From: Pedobacter sp. Leaf170
Lineage (GTDB): Bacteria; Bacteroidota; Bacteroidia; Sphingobacteriales; Sphingobacteriaceae
Direction of reading: 5' to 3'
DNA length: 64,000 bases
Assembly (NCBI RefSeq): GCF_920984665.1
Contig: NZ_CAKLBP010000001.1
Location: forward strand, 772,858-836,857
Below the pieces are notes generated by a model, which was not told where the DNA came from, made no database searches, and worked only from the letters and a program-made list of their open reading frames with translations. Made by a program: the position numbers and the translations under genes. Shown in pieces: positions 56,974 through 64,000 of this stretch; within the stretch, counting starts at the first letter, position 1; the number at the start of each line of letters is the position of its first letter.

Positions 56974-59376
56974 TTGACTGAAACGATTCAAGAAAATAAA
57001 GGTGTTAGCCAAAGCATAGATTTTTATAAAATCTTTCGGGTTTTTTTAAGTCGCTGGTATTGGATTGCCGCAACTGTTGGTATTGCTTTAAGCATTGCCT
57101 GGGTTTACCTTTGGTATACACCGCCCATTTATCAAACCGGAGCTTCTTTAAAATTGGAAGACAGCAGTCCCTCGTCATTAGGCAGAGATGGTGGTGTACA
57201 AGCTTCAAATTATAATTATACAGATAAAATACAGGCAGAGAGTTTTACCATTCGCAGTAATGAAGTAATATCTAATGCTGTAAAAACGCTGGATTATAAA
57301 ATCAGCTATTACCTAAAAGGAAGGGTTAGAACTACCGAACTCTACCCAAATGTGCCATTTGTTATTGAAATTATTAAGCAAGACAGTGTTAATTTTGACC
57401 GTGCCCTTTACGAGGTCACTGCGGCAGATGATGAGCACTTTAATTTATATTTAGCAGATAACGATAAGCTGAAAACGGTTTATAAATACGGTCAGAACAT
57501 CAATATTGGCAATATGATTTTCCGTATTAAGGATAAAATCCCTGGAAAAAGCACTTACCAGTTCAAGTTCAACAGTAAAGAGGATTTTATCGGAAGGGCT
57601 ATGGGTGGTCTGTATATTGGTGAAGCGGCTCGTTTTACAAATGTGATGAGTTTGAGCCAAACAGATGCTAATGCTGTATTTGCGGCTGATATTCTTAATG
57701 CCATCATGAAGGAATATGTGAAGTATGACATCATCCAAAGAAGGCGTTCTGCAAAACAAACTGTAGATTTTATTGATAGTCAATTAGGGTTTATTGATAA
57801 TGAGGCCGGGAAATCGGGCAGCAACCTAGCCAATTTCAAAACACAGAATAAATTGGTAGATATGAGCTCATCTACCTCAATGACCGTTGGAAAACTTTCG
57901 GATTTTGAGAAGCAAAAAACTGAGCTAAAACTAAAGCAATTTGGAATCAGGCAACTTCAAGAACAGCTAAACAGCAACAAATCTAAAATTGAGATTGGTT
58001 TAGATTTAGATGGAGAACTAAATTCGGGATTGAGTTTACTGGTTACTCAACTTAACTCCCTTTTGGCCAATCGTGAAGCAAAGCTTAGTCAATTTAACAG
58101 CGACTCGCAACCCGTTAAAAATATAGATCAGCAAATTGCGAACGTAAAAGCAAGCATCAGAAGCAGCGTTGATGCCATGCTTAAAAAGAACGAACAAACC
58201 ATTAGGTATTTTGATAACCAGATTGCGGGTGTAACGCAAAGCATGAGCACAATTCCGGTTAAAGAGCAAAATTTCGTGAAGCTTCAAACCAATTTTGAAG
58301 TCAACAATAAGGTTAGAACATTCTTATCAGAGAAGAAACTTGATGCGGAAATGAATGCTGCGGCAGTGGTTTCGGGGGCATCTATTGTTAACCCTGCCTA
58401 TCCATCATATTATGCAATCTCTCCAAACGCTAATAAAGCTTACAGTACGGCTTTAACCCTTGGTTTGGCTGCAGGATTCGGGTTGATTCTTTTGGTAAGA
58501 TTTTTAAATCCTTACATATACGATAAAGAAACTGTTGAAAGCTTAACACATACGCCTATAATCGGGGTGATTAGAAAGTTTCCAGATTTTATTGACCAGG
58601 ATAGTCGCCAGGCACTATCTTTATCCAAACCTAAATCTGTATTTGCAGAATCGGTTCGTTCCGTTAGGACAAACCTAAGCTTTTTGGCCAGCCATAAGCA
58701 AAGCAAAGTTATTTGTATTACTTCAGAAATTTCCGGGGAAGGAAAATCATTTGTAACTGTAAACCTGGCCAGTACGCTTGCTTTAATTGAAAAACGTGTA
58801 GTTTTAATTGCTGCCGATTTACGTAAATCGAAGTTGCATAAGGCATTTGGGAGTGATAATAAAAAAGGATTAAGCTCTTTATTATCTGGTCAGGCCACTT
58901 TGCAAGATGTAATGATACATGATGACATGCATCATATTGATTTCATTCCATCCGGACCGGTGCCGCCAAATCCTTCTGAGTTATTGCATACAGAAGCTAT
59001 GAAAGAATTGTTAAAGGATTTGCAAGCGAAATACGATTACGTATTGGTAGATACGGCACCAGTAGGTCTGGTATCAGATGCCATCCCGCTTATTCGTTCT
59101 TCTGATGTTAATTTATTTGTTATCCGTTCGGGCGTTTCGCAACAGAGGGCAGCAAATATTCCGGAGCGGTTATCAAGGGAGTATGGTTTAAGCAATCTTG
59201 CTATCGTATTAAATGCCTTTGGCGATGATGCGCTGTATTCAAATTATTATACCACAGATTACTCAAGGGGAGGCGGAAACAGTACATATTACTATTCTGA
59301 TTACTCTGGTTATTCGGGTTCTGGTTATTATGATGATGAAAATAGAAAATGGTGGATGTTTTGGAAGAAGAAGTAA
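56974..59376 (+). CDS. Wzc-like polysaccharide co-polymerase with tyrosine autokinase domain
   Basis: 800 residues. Two membrane helices (about 25-45 and 495-515) flank a periplasmic Wzz/GNVR region with coiled coils (about 260-450). The cytosolic C-terminal BY-kinase domain has Walker A SGEGKSFVTVN (Lys591), Walker A' LIAADLRKSK and Walker B VLVDTAPVG. The tail carries a tyrosine cluster (YYYSDYSGYSGSGYYDD), the expected autophosphorylation site. It controls chain length and export with the Wza-like lipoprotein. The start is TTG 56974. No better ATG is present. The stop is followed at once by a TTTAGGG repeat array. Confidence 0.93.
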   Translation: MTETIQENKGVSQSIDFYKIFRVFLSRWYWIAATVGIALSIAWVYLWYTPPIYQTGASLKLEDSSPSSLGRDGGVQASNYNYTDKIQAESFTIRSNEVISNAVKTLDYKISYYLKGRVRTTELYPNVPFVIEIIKQDSVNFDRALYEVTAADDEHFNLYLADNDKLKTVYKYGQNINIGNMIFRIKDKIPGKSTYQFKFNSKEDFIGRAMGGLYIGEAARFTNVMSLSQTDANAVFAADILNAIMKEYVKYDIIQRRRSAKQTVDFIDSQLGFIDNEAGKSGSNLANFKTQNKLVDMSSSTSMTVGKLSDFEKQKTELKLKQFGIRQLQEQLNSNKSKIEIGLDLDGELNSGLSLLVTQLNSLLANREAKLSQFNSDSQPVKNIDQQIANVKASIRSSVDAMLKKNEQTIRYFDNQIAGVTQSMSTIPVKEQNFVKLQTNFEVNNKVRTFLSEKKLDAEMNAAAVVSGASIVNPAYPSYYAISPNANKAYSTALTLGLAAGFGLILLVRFLNPYIYDKETVESLTHTPIIGVIRKFPDFIDQDSRQALSLSKPKSVFAESVRSVRTNLSFLASHKQSKVICITSEISGEGKSFVTVNLASTLALIEKRVVLIAADLRKSKLHKAFGSDNKKGLSSLLSGQATLQDVMIHDDMHHIDFIPSGPVPPNPSELLHTEAMKELLKDLQAKYDYVLVDTAPVGLVSDAIPLIRSSDVNLFVIRSGVSQQRAANIPERLSREYGLSNLAIVLNAFGDDALYSNYYTTDYSRGGGNSTYYYSDYSGYSGSGYYDDENRKWWMFWKKK

Positions 59377-59429
59377 GGGTTTAGGGTTTAGGGTTTAGGG
59401 TTTAGGGTTTAGGGTTTAGGGTTTAGGGG
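59377..59429. repeat. Perfect heptad array (GGGTTTA)7
   Basis: Seven uninterrupted copies of GGGTTTA plus GGGG, starting at the first base after the TAA stop of the Wzc-like gene. The unit equals the plant-type telomere repeat TTTAGGG but is embedded in ordinary bacterial sequence. The perfect copies suggest recent expansion. Confidence 0.95.
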
Positions 59430-59469
59430 AAAGTTTTGAATTGTAATATTGTTTGTAGTTTATGTTTAC

Positions 59470-59653
59470 TTCAGTCCCGCCCTCTCCATGAAGAGCGGGC
59501 GCTATTATGAATAGATTTTAAAAATTACTAAATAAGATAAAAGTATATGCGCTCGCCGAAGCAGAACGGATATCTTTTGATAACAAAAAGATAAAAATAT
59601 CGAGGTGCTAAATAACCTCACCCCCCGACCTCTCCTTGAAGAGCGGGTACTAA
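59470..59653. repeat. Composite interspersed repeat, copies 2 and 3
   Basis: Module c occurs at 59470-59505 (CCCGCCCTCTCCATGAAGAG) and 59615-59653 (CCTCACCCCCCGACCTCTCC then TTGAAGAG). Module a (ATCTTTTGATAACAAAAAGAT) lies at 59571-59592. They fill the 296-bp gap between the Wzc-like gene and the UpxY gene. Confidence 0.75.
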
Positions 59654-59672
59654 ATTGAAAATTGTGAATTAG

Positions 59673-60173
59673 ATGGATAATAATTACAACTGGTATCCTG
59701 TTTATACGCGTTCGCGGGCTGAAAAAAAAGCTTATGATGAGCTCCAAAAAAAAAGCATTACCTGTTATCTTCCTCTAAAAAAGACAATTAAACAATGGAG
59801 CGATCGTAAAAAAATTGTTGAAGAACCCTTGATAAAATCGTACCTCTTTGTGTATATTTCTGCCAAAGAGCATGCAGAGGTTTTAATGACTAATGGTGTT
59901 TCCCGGTTTCTTTATTTTTCAGGAAAGATTGCTTCCATGCCGGATAAACAAATAGAGGATTTGAAATTATTATTGGCTACTGATGCTGAATTAGAAGTTT
60001 TGGAGTACAATATTAAACCAGGTGAAAAGGTGAGCATGAAAGCAGGACCATTTAAAGGTATGCTTGCAGAAACTGTTTCCATACACAATAAACAACGCCT
60101 AATTTTACGTTTAGAAAATATGGGTGTAGCGATTGAAATAAACACATCAATGGCTTTTGTAGAGCGGTTGTAA
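59673..60173 (+). CDS. UpxY-family transcription antiterminator (NusG-like)
   Basis: A 166-residue NusG paralogue: NGN domain (about 5-105, NWYPVYTRSRAEKKAYDELQ, then SYLFVYIS) and C-terminal KOW segment (about 115-165, VSMKAGPFKGMLAE). UpxY proteins of Bacteroidota allow RNA polymerase to read through their own capsule or exopolysaccharide operon. Here it is the third gene rather than the first. It acts on polymerase, presumably for the downstream glycan genes. Confidence 0.92.
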   Translation: MDNNYNWYPVYTRSRAEKKAYDELQKKSITCYLPLKKTIKQWSDRKKIVEEPLIKSYLFVYISAKEHAEVLMTNGVSRFLYFSGKIASMPDKQIEDLKLLLATDAELEVLEYNIKPGEKVSMKAGPFKGMLAETVSIHNKQRLILRLENMGVAIEINTSMAFVERL

Positions 60174-60175
60174 AG

Positions 60176-60369
60176 ACCTCAGTCCCCTCCCTCTCCTTGA
60201 AGAGCCGGAGCTATAATAATCGGCACATTTTTAAAAACAAAATGTGACTGAAAGGGCGAAGCTGTGTCTACCAACGTGATTGAACTAGTGATTTTAACTC
60301 ATTCCCCGCCCTCTCCTTAAATTAGTTGAGAAACCTCACCCCCGGCCTCTCCTTGAAGAGCCGGAACTG
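60176..60369. repeat. Composite interspersed repeat, copies 4 to 6
   Basis: Module c at 60176-60216 (CCCTCCCTCTCCTTGAAGAG), a partial copy at 60301-60320 and another at 60333-60369. They occupy the 209-bp gap between the UpxY gene and the asparagine synthase gene. Confidence 0.75.
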
Positions 60370-60382
60370 AAAACCAATCGAT

Positions 60383-62176
60383 ATGTGCCGTATTGCCGGG
60401 ATTATAGATAAAACTAAAACAGAAGCTCAATTAGTTGCAAATGTAAAAGCAATGTGCGATGCGATGGCTCACGGCGGACCTGATGATGAAGGTTTTTACA
60501 TTGAAGCGCAGCATGGAATTGCTTTCGGCCATAGACGGCTAGCGTTGATCGACCTTAGTGCAGCCGGGCATCAACCTATGTTTTATAACGAAAATCGATT
60601 GGTATTAAGTTTTAATGGTGAGATTTATAATTATCGGGAACTAAAAGCCGAATTGTTAAACCTCAGTTATGAATTCAACAGCAACAGTGATACAGAAGTT
60701 ATCCTTGCAGCTTATGCAGAATGGGGAATTAAAAGTTTTGATAAGCTTAAAGGCATGTTTGCCTTTTCAATTTTCGATACCATTCAAAACGTAACCTATT
60801 TGGTTCGAGATTCTTCAGGAATTAAACCCTTATATTACAGCACCATAAACCAAAATCTAGTTTTTGCTTCTGAGGTTAAAGCCATTAAACAAACGGATTA
60901 TAAATACACTAATAACAAAGACTGGAAAATCTATTTCCTGGCTTTTGGGCATATTCCCGAGCCATACACTACTTATACTGAAATACAAATGCTACCAAAA
61001 GCTAATTATATGGCTTGGTGGCATGCAACAAATAGTTTTGAAATCCGTAGTTATTCACATGTGGCAGAAGAAAATAGGATTATTAATTATACTGAAGCTC
61101 TGGAAAAGGTAAAAAAAGGTTTGCAACATTCAGTGAAACAGCACCTTTATGCTGACGCAGCAATAGGCACTTTTTTAAGCGGCGGAATCGACAGCAGTAT
61201 CATCAGTATTCTTGCAGGTCAGATGATTAAAAATCCATCAAATTTACATACCCTTTCTATCAATTTTGATGAAACTGAATATTCTGAAAAAGCTTTTCAG
61301 GATTTAATTAGTAAACTAATTAATAGCAATCATAAGGAGTATAATATAAACAAGACGTGTTTTGAAAAGTATTTCTCACATGCAATGGCTGCCTTTGACC
61401 AACCTACAACAGATGGCATTAACTCGTGGTTTATCTCTTATTTTGCTAAGCAAAATGGATTAAAGGCTGTGCTGTCTGGCATCGGTGCTGATGAATTATT
61501 TGGTGGTTATCCTTCGTTTAAAAGAATGGATTTAGTTGAAAAACTAAGCAAACTACCTCGATTCATCCTTAAACAAGGTTTAAGATTCAATAGTCAAATC
61601 TTAAAAAGAGCGTACTATTTAAGCTATAAAAATACCTGCGGTAAGTATCTCTTTTTACGAGGCTTTTTTAATCCCCAGGAAATTGCATCCATATTGAATT
61701 TATCAGTTGATGAGGTTGATGTGGTATTGAAAACTGCCAATATTGGAATTATGAAATCGAGCTTAACCGCTAAACAAAAAGCAAGTTGGCTGGAGTATAA
61801 CCTCTATATGCAAAACCAACTTTTAAAGGATACAGATGCTATGAGCATGCAACACGGTGTTGAAGTGCGTGTTCCCTTTTTAGACAAGGATTTGGTTCAA
61901 ATTGTGAAAGAGATTAAAAGTGATTTAGTTTACGAAACGAATAAACCAAAGGGATTATTGGTTGATGCTTTTAGAAATGTATTACCCGAAAAGATATGGA
62001 ATCGCCATAAAATGGGTTTCACATTTCCTTTCGAAAATTGGCTGTCAACGAATGAACAGTTTTTGAGCAAATTTTCCGGTCTAGGAAATAAAAAAGTTAA
62101 TGCTTTTTTTGAGGATTTTAAGAAAGGGAAACTGCATTGGAGTAAGATGATGGCTTTATATCAGGTAGTTGACTAA
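60383..62176 (+). CDS. asnB: Glutamine-hydrolysing asparagine synthase family protein
   Basis: 597 residues with an N-terminal class II glutaminase domain (about 2-190; catalytic Cys2 in MCRIAGI, then RRLALIDLSAAGHQPM and NGEIYNYRE) and a C-terminal synthetase domain with the ATP loop FLSGGIDSSII and a later GIGADELFGGYPSF. In exopolysaccharide loci such enzymes commonly amidate a sugar carboxyl group or an amino-acid substituent rather than supply free asparagine. That role is inferred from position between the UpxY and glycosyltransferase genes. Confidence 0.9.
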   Translation: MCRIAGIIDKTKTEAQLVANVKAMCDAMAHGGPDDEGFYIEAQHGIAFGHRRLALIDLSAAGHQPMFYNENRLVLSFNGEIYNYRELKAELLNLSYEFNSNSDTEVILAAYAEWGIKSFDKLKGMFAFSIFDTIQNVTYLVRDSSGIKPLYYSTINQNLVFASEVKAIKQTDYKYTNNKDWKIYFLAFGHIPEPYTTYTEIQMLPKANYMAWWHATNSFEIRSYSHVAEENRIINYTEALEKVKKGLQHSVKQHLYADAAIGTFLSGGIDSSIISILAGQMIKNPSNLHTLSINFDETEYSEKAFQDLISKLINSNHKEYNINKTCFEKYFSHAMAAFDQPTTDGINSWFISYFAKQNGLKAVLSGIGADELFGGYPSFKRMDLVEKLSKLPRFILKQGLRFNSQILKRAYYLSYKNTCGKYLFLRGFFNPQEIASILNLSVDEVDVVLKTANIGIMKSSLTAKQKASWLEYNLYMQNQLLKDTDAMSMQHGVEVRVPFLDKDLVQIVKEIKSDLVYETNKPKGLLVDAFRNVLPEKIWNRHKMGFTFPFENWLSTNEQFLSKFSGLGNKKVNAFFEDFKKGKLHWSKMMALYQVVD

Positions 62177-62185
62177 GTGTGTTAC

Positions 62186-62370
62186 ACCTCACCCGCCGCC
62201 CTCTAATGTTATTAACATGAGAAAAGCCATTGTCAGTCTGAGGCTGTCGAAGGGCTTTCTTAAAATCTAAAACAAAAAATATTTGTCCTTCGACAAGCTC
62301 AGGATGACAAACGCAGATAAAAATCCCCTTAAGTTAATGACATACCCCGGACTCTCGTTGAAGTGAAGGC
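62186..62370. repeat. Partial composite repeats and a large inverted repeat
   Basis: A partial module c at 62186-62204 and a degenerate copy at 62343-62370 flank an inverted repeat. Its left arm is at 62230-62253 (GTCAGTCTGAGGCTGTCGAA core) and its right arm at 62286-62310 (TTCGACAAGCTCAGGATGAC core). That arm sequence is a dispersed element seen in many Bacteroidota genomes. Confidence 0.7.
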
Positions 62371-62392
62371 GCATATAAATTAAAATTACCGT

Positions 62393-63499
62393 TTGACAAC
62401 TCATAAAAAAGTCCTCTTTCTTACATTATATATTTTCGGTTTAACCGGGGGTATTGAAAAAGTTTGCAGGAGTTTTGCCAAAGTTTTGAAGGATTTATTT
62501 GCTGAGGGTAGCATTGAAAATTATCAGGTATTAAGTATTTATGATGCTCAGCCTGACGATAGATATATTGATTTCAACAAATTCAAAGGGTTTCGTGCGA
62601 GTAAGTTAAGATTTGCTTTTGAAGTGATAATGAATGGAAAAAATGCTGATGTTATCGTTCTGAGTCATATTAACCTCTTGCCTTTTGGCTGGCTGATAAA
62701 AAAAATTAGTCCTGGGAAAAGAATTGTTTTATTTGCGCATGGTATTGAAATCTGGGGTAAGCTGAGCAAATGGAAAACTAGTTTCATCCAAAAGCAAGTT
62801 GAAGTGATCGCAGTAAGTAACTACACTGCCGAGAAGCTGAAAGAAATCCATCAGGCATCAACAAAAAACATTAAGGTTATACATAATTGCTTGGATCCTT
62901 TCTTTGCAACACCGATCTCACTTGATAAACCACAATCTTTGCTTAAGCGATATAATCTTGAAGTAGATTCTAAAGTATTGTTTTCGTTAAACAGATTATC
63001 ATCGTCTGAGCAATACAAGGGTTACGATAAAGTTATTGAAGTTTTAGCCGAACTCCCTGAAAACTTCTATTACATTTTGGGTGGCAAAGCTGATGCTAGA
63101 GAAGAACAAAGGGTTAATGCATTAATTATACAGCATAAGCTCCAGAATAGGGTTAAATTAATTGGATTTATTAATGATGAGGAACTGATAGATCATTATT
63201 TATTGGCCGATGTTTTTGTAATGCCAAGTAAGGCCGAAGGTTTTGGGATAAGCTTCATTGAAGCCGCAGCTTGCGGAAGACGTTCTGTTACCGGAAATCA
63301 AGATGGCAGTAAGGACGCAATATTAAATGGTTCTTTGGGTCAGTCGGTAAATCCAACTGATAAACCTGCACTAAAAGCGGCAATACTGGACGAAATAGAT
63401 TTGATTTACAACAAAATAGATTTACAAGAGAAGTGTTTAAAGGCTTTTGGTTTTGAAGGATATAAGATACGGATAAGTGATAGACTGGTTAATTGTTGA
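62393..63499 (+). CDS. Family 4 glycosyltransferase
   Basis: A 368-residue GT-B fold enzyme: N-terminal LTLYIFGLTGGIEKVCR (acceptor side), HGIEIWGKLSKWK, AVSNYTAEKL at the hinge, LNRLSSSEQYKGYD and the donor-binding PSKAEGFGISFIEAAACG with the E-x7-E pattern. It is a cytosolic or peripheral membrane enzyme that would add a sugar to the lipid-linked repeat unit. The start is TTG 62393. No in-frame ATG exists before the first strand. Confidence 0.9.
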   Translation: MTTHKKVLFLTLYIFGLTGGIEKVCRSFAKVLKDLFAEGSIENYQVLSIYDAQPDDRYIDFNKFKGFRASKLRFAFEVIMNGKNADVIVLSHINLLPFGWLIKKISPGKRIVLFAHGIEIWGKLSKWKTSFIQKQVEVIAVSNYTAEKLKEIHQASTKNIKVIHNCLDPFFATPISLDKPQSLLKRYNLEVDSKVLFSLNRLSSSEQYKGYDKVIEVLAELPENFYYILGGKADAREEQRVNALIIQHKLQNRVKLIGFINDEELIDHYLLADVFVMPSKAEGFGISFIEAAACGRRSVTGNQDGSKDAILNGSLGQSVNPTDKPALKAAILDEIDLIYNKIDLQEKCLKAFGFEGYKIRISDRLVNC

Positions 63500-63539
63500 A
63501 TTGGTTAATAGTTCAAAAAATAGGTTCATTGTCTTGCCT

Positions 63540-64000
63540 GGATAGGCTTATTTCTTTTGATAACAAAAGACCTGCGAAGTAAGCTTGAACATAAAACCTC
63601 ATCCTCCGCCCTCTCCTTGAAGAGCCGGAGCTATTGCAATCTAGACCATGCCGTTTTAAAAGCGGGAATCTAGTTGAGGTGATAGGGCTTAGCCGGTTGG
63701 AGAAAGAAGGTGATACTACAAAAACCTAACCCCCCGCCCTCTTCTTGAAGAGAGGGAGCTATTAAAACCAAAAAATAGATTGTGAGGCTAGATATGAATC
63801 GAATAATTAGAGGGAGCTATCAAAACCTAGACAGTTCGGGTTTAAAAGCGGAACGTAGGAGAGGTGATAAGGCTTAGCTGGATGGAGACAGAAGTTGAAA
63901 CTACAAATAACCTCACCCCCCCCGCCCTCTCCTTGAAGAGATGGAGCTATTGAATACAAAAAATAGACTGTAAGGTTAGACTTGAAGAGCCGGAGCTATT
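63540..64000. repeat. Block of composite interspersed repeats at the right edge
   Basis: Module a at 63549-63570 (TTCTTTTGATAACAAAAGA), module c at 63595-63636, 63724-63764, 63909-63952 and a partial at 63981-64000, and module b at 63638-63710 and 63823-63894. No coding frame is supported in the last 500 bp. The order c-b-c-b-c shows local duplication of a unit of roughly 130-185 bp. Confidence 0.8.

Noticed and set aside
56674..57012. Minus-strand ORFs across the gap between the Wza-like and Wzc-like genes
   Set aside because: They translate the composite repeat and overlap the start of the Wzc-like gene; no signal of coding selection.
59377..59429. Eukaryotic telomere contamination or a chromosome end
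   Set aside because: Only seven units, flanked by continuous bacterial coding sequence of one operon.
63540..64000. Insertion sequence at the right edge
   Set aside because: No transposase frame and no terminal inverted repeats with target duplication; the block consists of short repeat modules.

Overview
The window is low-GC DNA from a Bacteroidota bacterium, most likely a Sphingobacteriaceae member close to Pedobacter. The evidence is the gene content and order (a dcw cluster without murF, SusC-like receptor, UpxY antiterminator, Hc1-type nucleoid protein), the Bacteroidota -7 promoter element TAnnTTTG in front of many genes, sparse Shine-Dalgarno sites and frequent TTG starts. The genus is inferred by eye. 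No rRNA, tRNA, CRISPR array, complete insertion sequence or prophage was found.

Layout. (1) 0-4 kb: a Nudix-type regulator diverges from a glycolytic operon (pfkA, a GlcNAc-kinase-like ATPase, gapA). (2) 4-6.8 kb: a gene-poor zone with a second palindromic operator and promoter leading into a short predicted RNA, a zinc-ribbon/YbjQ protein, gene fragments and a truncated ECF sigma gene. (3) 6.8-18.4 kb: glycogen branching enzyme, GH31 alpha-glucosidase, TonB-dependent receptor, penicillin-acylase-family enzyme, a small membrane protein and a LuxE-like protein. (4) 18.4-27.8 kb: a RES/Xre toxin-antitoxin operon, tyrS, ligA, dapA, an exported esterase, an Hc1-like protein and an alpha-oxoamine synthase. 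(5) 27.9-44.3 kb, all minus: the division and wall cluster mraZ-rsmH-ftsL-ftsI-murE-mraY-murD-ftsW-murG-murC-ftsQ-ftsA-ftsZ, with MraZ-type direct repeats in front. (6) 44.6-51.5 kb: DoxX protein, membrane-anchored AraC regulator, a second gap with a GNAT gene and pgk, a WecA-like transferase and a HepT/MntA toxin-antitoxin pair. (7) 51.6-64 kb: an exopolysaccharide locus with a GT2 gene, a Wza-like exporter, a Wzc-like kinase, an UpxY antiterminator, an asparagine synthase and a GT4 gene.

The most interesting part lies between the GT2 gene and the exporter. Four small secreted Cys-rich proteins and one decayed copy (52.9-55.3 kb) share a C-terminal module: C-[PN]-[LI]-D-[DN], then a hydrophobic helix, then basic residues. 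This has the layout of an exosortase-type sorting signal. No sortase is in the window, so a cognate enzyme would have to lie further along the exopolysaccharide locus or elsewhere.

Two repeat systems also stand out. Four arrays of 7-bp units each sit next to a stop codon. A composite interspersed repeat fills most gaps between the exopolysaccharide genes and forms a block of nearly 500 bp at the right edge.
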